From a virus, in IMG/VR virus record IMGVR_UViG_3300021478_000019, positions 1 to 64,000 of that record: a DNA stretch of 64,000 nt; one strand, given 5' to 3'. A program made the translations under genes and the position numbers. The notes beneath the pieces were generated by a model that saw nothing but the letters and a program-made list of their open reading frames with translations, did no database searches and had not been told where the DNA came from. Below, one piece after another: positions 32,826 through 40,502 of the stretch. The first letter of the stretch is position 1; each line of letters opens with the position of its first letter.

Positions 32826-32989
32826 GCGATGAGGTTCCATTCATCAAGCTTCAGCACATGGGCAACTTCTTCCGCATGGAGGTGATACCGGTGTGCGACC
32901 ACCCGTCCGACGCCATCATGTGGAACCCGTGGAACTTGGTCATCCAGTGCCACCGCTGCGGGGCCATCATCGAGGCACTGCCAGCATGA
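32822..32989 (+). CDS. Small zinc-knuckle protein
   Basis: 55 residues: starts MSDEVPFIKLQHMGNFFRM; VCDHPSDAI and IQCHRCGAIIE supply a C-x-H / C-H-x-x-C site. 4-nt overlaps with both neighbours confirm the reading. Confidence 0.55.
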   Translation: MSDEVPFIKLQHMGNFFRMEVIPVCDHPSDAIMWNPWNLVIQCHRCGAIIEALPA

Positions 32990-33153
32990 GTGACGTCAAT
33001 CCCACCGCCCTGGCCCTGTTCGTGCGCTTCGTGCGGCAGAACCCTGACATCGAGGACGTCGAGGTGCTGATGCGGGCCTTTGAGGCATACCGCAACGCCG
33101 ACTACACCGGCGCCCTCTGCTCGCCCACCTACGACCGGCAACCCTTTGACTGA
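32986..33153 (+). CDS. Small helical protein
   Basis: 55 residues from ATG at 32986 (ATGA overlap); longer readings would lie inside the previous gene. ALALFVRFVRQNPDIEDVEV and VLMRAFEAYRN are amphipathic helices. Unknown. Confidence 0.5.
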   Translation: MSDVNPTALALFVRFVRQNPDIEDVEVLMRAFEAYRNADYTGALCSPTYDRQPFD

Positions 33154-33445
33154 CGAGAGCTATGAGGACCGGCTGCGCCGGCATTCCTTTGAGAGCCGGG
33201 TGGACCCCCTGAGAGACGCCGTCCGCCACGCCGTGGCCATGTGGCACCAGGAGGACGACCTGGAGAAGAACGACCTGTCGGAGGCGTTCTGGCAGGCCAT
33301 GGGGCAGCTGGAGGCCATGCTGATATCGGTAAAGCGTGGCGGCGAGCCGTATGTGCCAGAAGTGGAGGTGACCCCTTCGCAGTTGCGGCTGGCTCATGAG
33401 GATGCCGGGATCCTGTCGGTCAAGCGTGGCGGCGAGGATGCCTGA
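33146..33445 (+). CDS. Hypothetical protein with a duplicated SVKRGGE motif
   Basis: 99 residues from TTG at 33146, overlapping the upstream end. Helical N-terminus (DAVRHAVAMWHQEDDLEK). The peptide SVKRGGE occurs twice near the C-terminus (about 64-70 and 92-98), encoded by a 17-nt direct repeat, suggesting a recent partial duplication. Confidence 0.5.
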   Translation: MTDESYEDRLRRHSFESRVDPLRDAVRHAVAMWHQEDDLEKNDLSEAFWQAMGQLEAMLISVKRGGEPYVPEVEVTPSQLRLAHEDAGILSVKRGGEDA

Positions 33446-33746
33446 CAGCACCCGCACCCCGGTCACCATGTGCTGGCACTGTGACCGGCCCCTCGACGCC
33501 GCCTCGGGGTTCGGTCCTACCGAGGGCATGGTGCCCGAGGTTGGCGCTATCTCCCTCTGCCTGTACTGCGGGGCCGTGGCCCGGTTCGGCTTCGGCCTGA
33601 TCCTCTACCCGCTCACCGAGGGAGAGCTTGAAGCGCTGTCGGACGATAAGGACTTCATGCGGACTTACATGCAGTTCGCCTGGTCCCGTCAATACGTCAT
33701 GATCAAGAGCAACCTGATGCATAGCAAGGACGATCCTGACCGGTGA
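33438..33746 (+). CDS. Zinc-ribbon-like protein
   Basis: 102 residues from ATG at 33438 (overlaps by 8 nt). CWHCDRPLDAASGFGP and LCLYCGAVARFGFG form a C-x2-C ... C-x2-C ribbon; the rest is helical and acidic. Probably a small nucleic-acid or protein adaptor. Confidence 0.55.
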   Translation: MPDSTRTPVTMCWHCDRPLDAASGFGPTEGMVPEVGAISLCLYCGAVARFGFGLILYPLTEGELEALSDDKDFMRTYMQFAWSRQYVMIKSNLMHSKDDPDR

Positions 33747-34153
33747 CGTATGTCCAGTGGTACAGCCCCCAGGTGATCACCAGCAGCAACACGGTCGGCC
33801 TGACCTGGCCTGCGGAGCAGTGGCTGACCGAGGTCACCTACAAGCCAGGCTGGGCCTTTGAGATCCGGCACGGCTCCCAGACCGGCAACTCAGCCTGGCT
33901 GGCCTACCCCGGCGTCAACCTGTGCGTCATGGCCTACGTGCCTGACACCAACGCCGTCGAGGAGGGCCCGAAGCGATTCATCCACACCTTCCCGCTAAAC
34001 CCCCAGGTGCTGGAGAATCGTGAGCGCTTCTTTGCGTTCGTGCTGTACTGCGTGTTCCGGGTCGAAGCCCACGAAACCATGGAATACCTGCGAGCCGGTG
34101 GGGTGCGGGTGAAGAACCCTCATCCTGAACCAGGCGTCGTCCTTTACTCATAA
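33743..34153 (+). CDS. Hypothetical protein, last gene of the rightward operon
   Basis: 136 residues from GTG. Beta-rich with many Trp and Tyr (GLTWPAEQWLTEVTYKPGW, FEIRHGSQTGNSAWLAYPGV). No motif recognised. Its TAA is followed directly by the terminator-like hairpin at 34160. Confidence 0.5.
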   Translation: MTYVQWYSPQVITSSNTVGLTWPAEQWLTEVTYKPGWAFEIRHGSQTGNSAWLAYPGVNLCVMAYVPDTNAVEEGPKRFIHTFPLNPQVLENRERFFAFVLYCVFRVEAHETMEYLRAGGVRVKNPHPEPGVVLYS

Positions 34154-34187
34154 AAAAAACGGCTGGCCCATATTTCAGGGCCAGCCG
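34152..34187 (-). terminator. Intrinsic terminator for the leftward gene, possibly bidirectional
   Basis: Perfect 10-bp stem CGGCTGGCCC / GGGCCAGCCG (34160-34169 and 34178-34187). Read on the minus strand it is followed by eight U, ideal for ending the secreted-protein transcript; on the plus strand the U-run is missing. Confidence 0.8.
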
Positions 34188-34236
34188 CTTGTGGTCTAGG
34201 AAGGGGCGCTAACTAGACCACGTCAGAAATTGTAGG

Positions 34237-34692
34237 TCAGGGAGTCGTAAAAACGAACGTGTCGCTCGACGTGAACGGGGCGATATTCACGGCCCGGAAG
34301 ACGCCACGGGCGCCCCTCCAGATTCCAGTGCCACCCTGGATGGTGCCGGCCTGGCCTGACGGGCCCTTGATGGCGTTGCCGCGCAGCTGCGGGTGCAGAA
34401 GGGCAGTGCTGGTGTAGCGCCAGTTGCAGAGCGACCGGATCGGGCCAACCAGGCAGAGTTCGCTAATGGTGGCAGCCAGGCGGAACCCCGGAGGCAGCAC
34501 GGAGGGCTGGTACTCGTTGAAGGTGAACGCCTCGACGTTCGGAGCCAGGAAGGTAGCGCTGGTCTGGACGCTGGTGGTGGTGATGACGGTGGGCGGCTGA
34601 GCCGACGCCGACGTGGCGGCAGCGATGCCCAGGCCGGTACCGGCGGTGGCCATAACGGTGAGCGCGATGACTCCTCGACGCAGGAAATTCAT
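34237..34692 (-). CDS. Secreted barrel-like protein
   Basis: 151 residues from ATG at 34692 after AGAAGGAG. An N-terminal signal peptide (NFLRRGVIALTVMATAGTGL, cleavage near SASAQP) is followed by a beta-rich domain with LCLVGPIRSLCNW (a possible disulfide pair) and GQAGTIQGGTGIWRGARGVF. That last motif recalls the allene-oxide-cyclase/dirigent barrel. It should be exported by the host and may act as a moron altering the cell surface. A second, similarly built protein is at 53000. Confidence 0.65.
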   Translation of the reverse strand: MNFLRRGVIALTVMATAGTGLGIAAATSASAQPPTVITTTSVQTSATFLAPNVEAFTFNEYQPSVLPPGFRLAATISELCLVGPIRSLCNWRYTSTALLHPQLRGNAIKGPSGQAGTIQGGTGIWRGARGVFRAVNIAPFTSSDTFVFTTP

Positions 34693-34873
34693 ATGGATTG
34701 CTCCTTCTGTTGGTGTCCCCGCCACCTCCTGGTGGCAGCGCGGGGGTCACCATAACATGCCTGATAGGATCCTGAAAGGGTCCTAAGAGGAAAATATGAA
34801 GGGGAAAATCGTCTAGGAACTGAGGCGCAAAAAATAAGAACTTAGGCATTTAATGCCTTGTTCAAACGCGCTC
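34693..34873 (-). promoter_or_regulatory. Upstream region of the secreted protein gene
   Basis: About 180 bp without a gene. On the minus strand TATGGT (34749-34754) with TTTCAG 17 bp upstream is a possible promoter giving a 5' leader that contains a small CCACC/GGTGG hairpin and the ribosome site. An imperfect repeat AGGATCC...GGGTCCT lies at about 34768-34786. The left end is A+T-rich. Confidence 0.45.
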
Positions 34874-35266
34874 CTATTTAAAGCGCAGCCGGTCATATTT
34901 GCTGGTCAGGCGGTTGGCCACGGCGAGAGCTTCCGGTGATGGGTTCTTGATATCACGCTTGCCATGCTCAGCGGCCTCAGCCCCCGACGAGAACAGCGGC
35001 GTGTGTTCCTCGACGGTGCTGGGGTCGACGCCCCACATGCGAAAGGCCAGCGGCTCATGAGCGTGGTCCTGGCGCCCGTGTACGACCGTCCAGCCGTGAC
35101 AGATGACCTCGGGGGTGGCGTGGCAGTGGAAGGCGCCAGCAGGCTGCTCAAAGGTCTCCCGGTCGTACTCAGCGAGCTTGTCGTACTCGACTGCGGCCCA
35201 CACCCCGGACGGGACGTCCTTCCTGTAAGGGCAGGCCAGGCAGGACTCAGCCCGGATCTTGGTCAT
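34874..35266 (-). CDS. DUF6283-like Cys-rich protein
   Basis: 130 residues. The opening (SCLACPYRKDVPSGVWAAVE, then YDKLAEYDRET) and the later AFHCHATPEVICHGW match a small Cys/His family (DUF6283) common in actinophages, with a CxxC, HCH and CHGW metal-like site. Biochemical role unknown. Last gene of the long leftward operon; ATGA overlap with the 30-residue protein upstream. Confidence 0.65.
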   Translation of the reverse strand: MTKIRAESCLACPYRKDVPSGVWAAVEYDKLAEYDRETFEQPAGAFHCHATPEVICHGWTVVHGRQDHAHEPLAFRMWGVDPSTVEEHTPLFSSGAEAAEHGKRDIKNPSPEALAVANRLTSKYDRLRFK

Positions 35267-35355
35267 CGCCCCTTCCTGGTGTAGTGCTTGACGGCAGCCA
35301 GGATGATCCCGGTGGAGAATCCGATGAGGATGGCGAGCAGTGCTGTATCGCTCAT
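35263..35355 (-). CDS. 30-residue membrane protein
   Basis: Encodes MSDTALLAILIGFSTGIILA followed by AVKHYTRKGR: one transmembrane helix with a basic tail. Both ends overlap neighbours by 4 nt (ATGA), which strongly supports translation despite its size. Confidence 0.65.
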   Translation of the reverse strand: MSDTALLAILIGFSTGIILAAVKHYTRKGR

Positions 35356-35699
35356 GGCTGGCTCAGCGGGCCCATGCCGGCGTTCCGCATGGCCTCGTAG
35401 CGAGCCTGCATGTCCTCGGCATCGCTGGTGCTGCCTTCGTCGAGGAGCTTGAACAGCCAGGTGCGATCCTCCAGCGATATGGGCCCGTTGGTCAGGAAGT
35501 TCTCGCCTTCGGTGACCAGGAGGTCAGCGATACTGATCAGGTCAGCGACGGCCTCGCTCCTGGTGGACCCCATGCCCACCAGGGCGCCCTCCAGGTACCA
35601 GGGCTCCATCACCGGGCGACCCTGGCTGGAGGCCATGGGGCGCAGGAAGGTGGCCGCGAACATCTGGTCGGGCGAGTGCCATTCGATACGGATGTCCAT
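35352..35699 (-). CDS. Hypothetical protein (HicB-like fold possible)
   Basis: 115 residues. Starts RIEWHSPDQMFAATFLRPMA, then GALVGMGSTRSEAVADLISI. The alternation of a strand with GxGxTRxEAVADL is reminiscent of HicB/type II antitoxin-like small domains, though no toxin gene is adjacent. One-base overlap with the upstream stop. Confidence 0.5.
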   Translation of the reverse strand: MDIRIEWHSPDQMFAATFLRPMASSQGRPVMEPWYLEGALVGMGSTRSEAVADLISIADLLVTEGENFLTNGPISLEDRTWLFKLLDEGSTSDAEDMQARYEAMRNAGMGPLSQP

Positions 35700-35896
35700 C
35701 AGCTTTTCTCCTCTTGCAAACTGAGCCCCTCCTGACGTAGCACCACCAGGGCGTCGAGCGCGGTGGTGGTGTAGACCTTGTTGCCATTCCGCAAGTAGAT
35801 GGTGGCTCGGCTGCCGGGCCGCAGGGTGAAGTCAAGGATGACTCCTAGCTCCACTGCGGCCCGCAACCTCTTGCGGAGGATGTGCTGGTTAGGCAT
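35699..35896 (-). CDS. Small basic protein
   Basis: 65 residues: helical start HILRKRLRAAVELGVILDFT and a beta hairpin ATIYLRNGNKVYTTTALDAL. Unknown. Overlaps the 29-residue gene upstream by 8 nt. Confidence 0.5.
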   Translation of the reverse strand: MPNQHILRKRLRAAVELGVILDFTLRPGSRATIYLRNGNKVYTTTALDALVVLRQEGLSLQEEKS

Positions 35897-35978
35897 GCTC
35901 GTCCTGCTCAGCGAGCCAGCGCAGGATCTCCTCGATCAGCTGAGCATTGTTGCGATCATGCTCCTCCTGGCTGCTCAC
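35889..35978 (-). CDS. 29-residue acidic helical protein
   Basis: From GTG at 35978: MSSQEEHDRNNAQLIEEILR then WLAEQDEHA, a single amphipathic helix. A 4-nt GTGA overlap with the upstream stop and 8-nt overlap downstream support it as a real gene. Confidence 0.55.
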   Translation of the reverse strand: MSSQEEHDRNNAQLIEEILRWLAEQDEHA

Positions 35979-36190
35979 ACTTCCTCCACGAATCCCTGGT
36001 CGGTCTCCCGCAGCCAGATGACGGTCCCGACCTTGAGGGCCGGGAACTTGGCCTTGTCGGTGACGTTGACCTTGAACCCGTAGCGGTTGCGGCTGTGGTC
36101 TTCGTAATCAGGCCCGCCGTCGAGCCCCTGCTCCCAGAAGTAGGGCACATATTCCTGCTGGCCCTCAAACTTGCCGGGCTGGGTGATCAT
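35975..36190 (-). CDS. Small hypothetical protein
   Basis: 71 residues. EYVPYFWEQGLDGGPDYEDH and FPALKVGTVIWLRETDQGF suggest a beta barrel with ligand-facing aromatics. No known function; ATGA overlap upstream. Confidence 0.5.
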   Translation of the reverse strand: MITQPGKFEGQQEYVPYFWEQGLDGGPDYEDHSRNRYGFKVNVTDKAKFPALKVGTVIWLRETDQGFVEEV

Positions 36191-36876
36191 GGCCGGGCCA
36201 CCTTGCCTGAGCCGCCCTCGGGCGACAGGGCCCCCTCCACCAGCACCAGGCGCTCCTTGGCGATGAGGCTCATGGCCACCACGCAGTCGTCGATGCCGGC
36301 GACCGACAGCTGCCCGTAGCGGTTGACGTCGTCGAGCATCTTCTGCTCCTGGTAGGAGACCCCGCGCTCTCGACCCTCCTCTTCCTCTGCGGCCTGGGTG
36401 GCCTCAGCGCTCTCCAGGGCGTCAGCGAGGTTGCTCAGCGCCTCGGTGACGTCGGTCCAGGCGTCGGTCAGGTCATCACGCTTGCCGGGGTAGGGCTCCT
36501 CGTCCTTCTTGTCGGCGTAGGTCTCCAGGGCGTCGCTGGCGGTCTGCTGGGCCTCGACGAAGGTCTGGAGGTCATCGTTGGACACCAGGCCCACGGCCTC
36601 GTCGACAATGGCCACGGCCTGGGCCAGCACGTCGGCCATGTACTGCGAGCCGATGTTGACCTCGGTCAGGGTGCCCACGGCGTCGGCGGCGGCGGTCAGG
36701 GCACTGCTGACGTTGTCGAGTTCCTCCAGCGCCTCGATGGCAGCCTCAGCTGCCTCCCGGCGCTCGTCCAGTTCAGCGACGAGTTCCTGGGCCTCCTCGT
36801 ATTTGCTGCCGGTGGCGCGCTCGGCGTGGGCCCGCAGCTGTTCCGCAATGGTCAGGGGCTCTTTGGTCTTAGGCAT
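36187..36876 (-). CDS. Long coiled-coil protein
   Basis: 229 residues from ATG at 36876. Residues 5-190 are almost entirely helical with heptad-like Ala/Glu/Leu repeats (AEQLRAHAERATG, EAAEAAIEALEELDNVSSAL, TDVTEALSNLADALESAEAT). It ends in a small globular part. Possibly a scaffold or DNA-bridging protein; no catalytic motif. Confidence 0.55.
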   Translation of the reverse strand: MPKTKEPLTIAEQLRAHAERATGSKYEEAQELVAELDERREAAEAAIEALEELDNVSSALTAAADAVGTLTEVNIGSQYMADVLAQAVAIVDEAVGLVSNDDLQTFVEAQQTASDALETYADKKDEEPYPGKRDDLTDAWTDVTEALSNLADALESAEATQAAEEEEGRERGVSYQEQKMLDDVNRYGQLSVAGIDDCVVAMSLIAKERLVLVEGALSPEGGSGKVARP

Positions 36877-37165
36877 CGGCCTGCTCCTTCTCTTCCTCTT
36901 CGATGGCGGCATGGGCCTGGGCGAGGTACTGAGCCTGCTCGTCTTCGGTGAGGGCCACGCTCTTGTAGCCTCTAGGGCCCAAATTCCCTCGTTTGTACTT
37001 CTCAATCTCGGTGGGCAGGACGGCGAAGGTTCGCACGGTCTCTCGACCGGAGCCGAAAATGCTCGCCTCGACTTGAACCACGATGAGGTTGTGGCGCTCA
37101 AACCACTCATCCTCAGCGAGCATGAACTGGACTTCTTTCCTGATGTACACGGAGACCTCAGGCAC
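36869..37165 (-). CDS. Hypothetical protein
   Basis: 98 residues from GTG at 37165 (8-nt overlap with upstream stop). A beta part (EVSVYIRKEVQFMLAEDEWF, NLIVVQVEASIFGSGRETV) and a Glu-rich helical end. Unknown. Confidence 0.48.
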   Translation of the reverse strand: MPEVSVYIRKEVQFMLAEDEWFERHNLIVVQVEASIFGSGRETVRTFAVLPTEIEKYKRGNLGPRGYKSVALTEDEQAQYLAQAHAAIEEEEKEQADA

Positions 37166-37337
37166 GGTCGGCCTCCTGGGCCTCCAGCCACACATCGTGG
37201 AACTTCCAGGGCTTCTCGACGGCGTAGGCGATGTCGCGGGCGTCATGCATGTTGTCGGCCATGTACCGGGTCAGGGTGACCATGTTGTCATGGCTCTGCC
37301 ACCAGAGGTCTGTGTCTGTTTCTTTGGTCTCATCCAT
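37158..37337 (-). CDS. Small acidic protein
   Basis: 59 residues from ATG at 37337; AAAGGAG lies 13 nt upstream, unusually far. Contains DTDLWWQSHDNMVTLTRYMA. Unknown; 8-nt overlaps at both ends. Confidence 0.48.
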   Translation of the reverse strand: MDETKETDTDLWWQSHDNMVTLTRYMADNMHDARDIAYAVEKPWKFHDVWLEAQEADRA

Positions 37338-37683
37338 TGCTGGTTGTGTTCTCCTTTGTTGGTAGTGGTTTACGGCCCTGCTCGGAGACAGGCATGGTGA
37401 AGAGTTCCTCGGTAATGAGGACGTCGGGGTTGGGCCCCCTCTTATCGAGGATCCGGCACACCACGTACTGACCCGGAGTGCTGGCCTGGCGATCCGTGAT
37501 GTTGCGAAAGTAGCGACCGGCGGGCACCTTGAACACGGCGTACTCGCCGTCGAGGTGCCACAGCACGATGGGCTTGGTTCCGTTACCCCAGTCCGCTGAG
37601 TGCTGCTCCCAGGAGCCAGCACCGCCCTGGTAGACAGCACCGGTCTCGCTACGGCTGTAGACGTACTTCCAGGTGTTAGGCAT
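37330..37683 (-). CDS. Hypothetical beta-rich protein
   Basis: 117 residues. NTWKYVYSRSETGAVYQGG, IVLWHLDGEYAVFKVPAGRY and YVVCRILDKRGP indicate a beta barrel. No motif. Co-transcribed from the promoter at 38575-38603. Confidence 0.5.
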   Translation of the reverse strand: MPNTWKYVYSRSETGAVYQGGAGSWEQHSADWGNGTKPIVLWHLDGEYAVFKVPAGRYFRNITDRQASTPGQYVVCRILDKRGPNPDVLITEELFTMPVSEQGRKPLPTKENTTSNG

Positions 37684-38158
37684 TGCTGCTGGTCTCCTTG
37701 GTTTTGTAGATGGTGATGGGCCCGGCCTTGAACCCGTGCCCTACGGCCTCCCAGGTCACCGGGCCCAGGTTCCAGCTGAGCAGTTCGGTGTTGGCGACCG
37801 ACTGGGCCCCCTCGGGGTCGTCGGCATGGGTGGCGTACAGAGCAACATGGTTGCTGTTGCCGTTGGACCGGGCGATGATCAGGGTCCAGTTGCGCTCGAT
37901 GCGGTTGGAGCTACCCGGCTTCTTGGGCGGCGCCAGCCCCAGGCGCACCTCGATGGCCCCAGCTGGGCGAGCCGTGTTCTGGCCCACCAGTTCGATGCCG
38001 TTGCCCTTGGTCTGGGCCCGCATATCCCACTTCACCGTGATCAGCCCTGCGGCCTCCAGCGCCTCCAGAGGCTTGCGAGCCCGGTCGTTGTAGTGCTTCT
38101 CGCCCGCGGCCCGGATTTCGGCCAGGTAGCGCTGCTGGGCTGCGGTCAGCTTCTTCAT
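37676..38158 (-). CDS. Putative winged-helix protein
   Basis: 160 residues from ATG at 38158. Residues 1-50 (KKLTAAQQRYLAEIRAAGEK, ARKPLEALEAAGLITVKWDM) read as a winged helix like those in phage replication or regulatory proteins; the rest is beta-rich (NWTLIIARSNGNSNHVALYA). It may bind DNA. ATGA overlap with the gene upstream. Confidence 0.52.
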   Translation of the reverse strand: MKKLTAAQQRYLAEIRAAGEKHYNDRARKPLEALEAAGLITVKWDMRAQTKGNGIELVGQNTARPAGAIEVRLGLAPPKKPGSSNRIERNWTLIIARSNGNSNHVALYATHADDPEGAQSVANTELLSWNLGPVTWEAVGHGFKAGPITIYKTKETSSNA

Positions 38159-38568
38159 GACCGCAGATCCTCGGGCACCTGCGAGGGGTCGTAGATCGCT
38201 AGCCCCTGCAGGCACAGCTTGAAGCCACTGGCCCTGGCCTCGTCCAGTTCGGCGTTGATCAGGTTCGTGAGCCCGCCCTTGGCCCGGTGCAGCGCCGCCT
38301 CGGTGAGGTTGCCGACCATGGCCTGGTGGCGATCTCTGACGTCAGCGGGGTCGACGACGATGTTGTTCTTGCGGACGTCAGCGGCGCCCACCTTCTCCAT
38401 GGCCCAGCCCCAGTGGGCCGCGCCCACATGGGCCTTGTTGGCCAGTTCAAGGAGAGCCGGCTGGCCGTCCAGGGCTTCCTTCAGCTGGGCGAAGGCGCCC
38501 AGCATCTCGTTGGAGCCATTGTGCAGGTCTTCGTAGGGTTGCAGGTCGTTGTTGTCGGTTGATGTCAT
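38155..38568 (-). CDS. Hypothetical protein, leaderless, first gene of its unit
   Basis: 137 residues, ATG 6 nt after TATTGT. Helical (LGAFAQLKEALDGQPALLEL, RHQAMVGNLTEAALHRAKGG). No motif. It starts the unit reading down to about 34.9 kb. Confidence 0.55.
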   Translation of the reverse strand: MTSTDNNDLQPYEDLHNGSNEMLGAFAQLKEALDGQPALLELANKAHVGAAHWGWAMEKVGAADVRKNNIVVDPADVRDRHQAMVGNLTEAALHRAKGGLTNLINAELDEARASGFKLCLQGLAIYDPSQVPEDLRS

Positions 38569-38615
38569 GGCTACACAATACCTTCCTGGCCATCCACATG
38601 CAAGTCAGGGGAAGC
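38569..38615 (-). promoter_or_regulatory. Leaderless promoter, TGACTTGCA family
   Basis: Minus: CCCCTGACTTGCAT, -35 TTGCAT (38598-38603), 17 bp, TATTGT (38575-38580), 6 nt, ATG at 38568. It lies entirely inside the 3' end of the upstream gene, encoding its PDLHVDGQEGIV tail. Confidence 0.85.
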
Positions 38616-38900
38616 AGAAAGTTTCCCCCTCTTGTCCTCGATGCGGGCCCGCGTCTCGGCCAGCTTCTCGTTGTGCTTGTCGGTCAGGTACTTGATGGCG
38701 CAGGGGTAGCAGTAGAACCGGGGCGCCGGGGAGCGGTCAGACTCGGTCTCCACTCCCACCTCGGCGCCACGCCGGCAATGCCGGCCCTCGCGCTGGTAGC
38801 CCAGAGGCAGGTTGCCATGCACGATCAGGCGCAGCTGCTGAGTCTCGCTCAGCCCATTCCAGCAGGGCAGGTTGTACAGGCCGCGTTCGCACCTAGTCAT
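38571..38900 (-). CDS. Small Cys-rich protein whose tail encodes a promoter
   Basis: 109 residues. RCERGLYNLPCWNGLSETQQ, GRHCRRGAEV and FYCYPCAIKYL give a likely zinc site. The C-terminus SPDLHVDGQEGIV is specified by the next promoter. Unknown function; 4-nt overlap upstream. Confidence 0.55.
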   Translation of the reverse strand: MTRCERGLYNLPCWNGLSETQQLRLIVHGNLPLGYQREGRHCRRGAEVGVETESDRSPAPRFYCYPCAIKYLTDKHNEKLAETRARIEDKRGKLSASPDLHVDGQEGIV

Positions 38901-39049
38901 CGGGCCCGCACCGGAAAGGCCAGCACCATGCCTCGCCGCTCTACCAGGTGTACGAAGTTCACCACAGCCTCGTCAGTGATGTCGAGGATCCTGGTCTGAA
39001 AGAGATCAGCCAGGAGGTGGCGCACCTCCTCTAGTTCGGCCTTGGTCAT
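38897..39049 (-). CDS. 50-residue hypothetical protein
   Basis: Reads MTKAELEEVRHLLADLFQTR and ends AFPVRAR: a helical domain with an N-terminal TKAELEE cap. ATGA overlaps at both ends make it a convincing small gene. Confidence 0.55.
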   Translation of the reverse strand: MTKAELEEVRHLLADLFQTRILDITDEAVVNFVHLVERRGMVLAFPVRAR

Positions 39050-39192
39050 GTCTGCTCTGTCTCGGGCTCAAAGAGGTGCGCCGCCTCTTTGCTGGTGGCG
39101 CAGCGACCACAGCGCTGGCGGTCGACGGTTTCGTGGTCGTTGCGAATGTGTCCACAGATGGCGCACTTCGTCGAGGGTGGGTAATCGGTCAT
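39046..39192 (-). CDS. Small zinc-finger protein
   Basis: 48 residues from ATG at 39192: KCAICGHIRNDHE and RCGRCATSKEAAH form a C-x2-C-x6-H ... C-x2-C site. 4-nt overlaps on both sides. Confidence 0.58.
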   Translation of the reverse strand: MTDYPPSTKCAICGHIRNDHETVDRQRCGRCATSKEAAHLFEPETEQT

Positions 39193-39407
39193 GGAGTGCG
39201 CCACCAGTCGGTGGGGGCGTCGGGCAGGGTGTCGACGAACTTGGCCTTGGTGCGCCAGGTGCGGCCACAGATGAAGCAGCGCACCCGGCTGTAGGCACTC
39301 CACTGCCAGCGATAGCCGTTGAAGGCACTGGCGTTGCCGTTGCGCTGGGTGACCTTCCACTCAGGCTTGTGGCTCTTGTCCAGGCAGCACATGTAGTCCC
39401 GCCTCAT
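39189..39407 (-). CDS. Small Cys/Trp-rich protein
   Basis: 72 residues: YMCCLDKSHKPEWKV, RWQWSAYSRVRCFICGRTW. Two Cys pairs suggest a zinc ribbon; basic overall. Unknown. Confidence 0.52.
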   Translation of the reverse strand: MRRDYMCCLDKSHKPEWKVTQRNGNASAFNGYRWQWSAYSRVRCFICGRTWRTKAKFVDTLPDAPTDWWRTP

Positions 39408-39538
39408 CGCTCGGGCACATTCGGATTGTCAGGTGAGTCCTCGATCCAGCCGTAATCGTCCGGGGGCCCGTAGTCGCGCTCGTCCTCGGCCTGGTCGATG
39501 CGGGGATCGTCATCGTCGTCGTAGGGGCGTCGGCCCAT
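39404..39538 (-). CDS. 44-residue acidic protein
   Basis: From ATG at 39538 after GGAGGAGGAGG. GRRPYDDDDDPRIDQAEDER is mostly Asp/Glu/Arg and likely disordered. ATGA overlap downstream. Confidence 0.5.
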   Translation of the reverse strand: MGRRPYDDDDDPRIDQAEDERDYGPPDDYGWIEDSPDNPNVPER

Positions 39539-39539
39539 G

Positions 39540-39644
39540 TCAGTCCTCCTCCTCCTCAGAGGGTGGTTCCTTGCCTGTCTGCTCACACCAGTCGCACCCG
39601 TCGCCATGACATACCTGGCAGGGGGGTGGGAAGAGGTCGCTCAT
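39540..39644 (-). CDS. 34-residue DnaJ-like half zinc finger
   Basis: From ATG at 39644: PCQVCHGDGCDWCEQTG is one CxxCxGxGCxxCxxTG unit, followed by an acidic tail. Overlaps the upstream gene by 4 nt. One of several mini DnaJ-type fingers here. Confidence 0.6.
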   Translation of the reverse strand: MSDLFPPPCQVCHGDGCDWCEQTGKEPPSEEEED

Positions 39645-40006
39645 GACTCCCTCCTGGGCCCGTAGACCTTCAGCACCTCGATGGCCCGGAGGGCTCCTGG
39701 CTTATCGTCATGGCTGTCAGGCAGCGTGCCCGCCCAGTCCTCCAGGGTGGCGATGGCACGGGCCAACCCATCGGTCTCCTCGGTGCGAGCCTCCCTGGTC
39801 AGGATGGCCACGCAGCGCTGGCACTGATCGAAATGGATGACCTGGGGGAACATGGTCCCGGTGGTGTAGAGGTATTTCTGCCCGCACTTGGCGGTGTAGT
39901 GGTTGCTGCGGTCGTAGCCGCTCTTCTCTCGGGTGTCCGGGTCGCAGGCGTGCGCCTTGCCGGTGTCGGCGTAGCTGGTCTTGTAGCCAGCCAGGTACTC
40001 GGTCAT
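39641..40006 (-). CDS. Cys/His protein, unknown function
   Basis: 121 residues. HACDPDTREKSGYDRSNHYT, AKCGQKYLY and FDQCQRCVAIL supply a possible zinc site; the C-terminal half is helical. ATGA overlaps. Confidence 0.52.
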   Translation of the reverse strand: MTEYLAGYKTSYADTGKAHACDPDTREKSGYDRSNHYTAKCGQKYLYTTGTMFPQVIHFDQCQRCVAILTREARTEETDGLARAIATLEDWAGTLPDSHDDKPGALRAIEVLKVYGPRRES

Positions 40007-40455
40007 GACTGCTCCTCTGCGGCCAGTAGGAGCAGGCGCACACGGGCGAAGGCCACCTGGTCGTCCTCGTCGAGCGTGGCCTTGTGGTCCTGCTCAAAGT
40101 CAGCCAGGGCAAAGCGCAGGTCACGCAGGCTGATGCCCTCGTCCTCGTCGGCGCCCTGGCCAGGGTCGCCCCAGTGGGGCTCCACGTAGGAGTCAACCGC
40201 GTCTTCGGCGTCCTGGCGAGCCTCCCGGTGGACCGGGCAGAAGGGGTCGACGGCGTCACCAGGGCAGCAGCAGTCCAACTCGTCGGCGCCCTCGTAGGCC
40301 CGCTCGTACTCATCGGTGCCCCGGATGAAGGAGTTGATGGAGCCCTCCCGGCCACAGATGCTGTGCAGCATCTGCATGTCAGGCTGGGGGATGAAGGTGC
40401 CGGAATAGGTGTCGCACTCTGGGCACCGGTAGCCGGGGTCTTGGTTCGTGGTCAT
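40003..40455 (-). CDS. Acidic Cys-rich protein, leaderless
   Basis: 150 residues, ATG 6 nt after TACAGT. YRCPECDTYSGTF, SICGREG and DCCCPGDAVDPFCPVH give seven or more Cys; the C-terminal half is an acidic helical region (LRDLRFALADFEQDHKATLD). Likely zinc-binding; role unknown. Confidence 0.58.
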   Translation of the reverse strand: MTTNQDPGYRCPECDTYSGTFIPQPDMQMLHSICGREGSINSFIRGTDEYERAYEGADELDCCCPGDAVDPFCPVHREARQDAEDAVDSYVEPHWGDPGQGADEDEGISLRDLRFALADFEQDHKATLDEDDQVAFARVRLLLLAAEEQS

Positions 40456-40502
40456 GGCTACACTGTACTCCTACCAGGAGCAGCATGCAAGTCAGGGGTA
40501 GA
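40456..40502 (-). promoter_or_regulatory. Leaderless promoter, TGACTTGCA family
   Basis: Minus: CCCCTGACTTGCAT, -35 TTGCAT (40485-40490), 17 bp, TACAGT (40462-40467), 6 nt, ATG at 40455. Embedded in the coding tail (PDLHAAPGRSTV) of the gene upstream. Confidence 0.85.

Noticed and set aside
35352-35699. HicB-like antitoxin of a toxin-antitoxin pair
   Set aside because: Only a weak resemblance, and the adjacent genes do not look like HicA or any other toxin.
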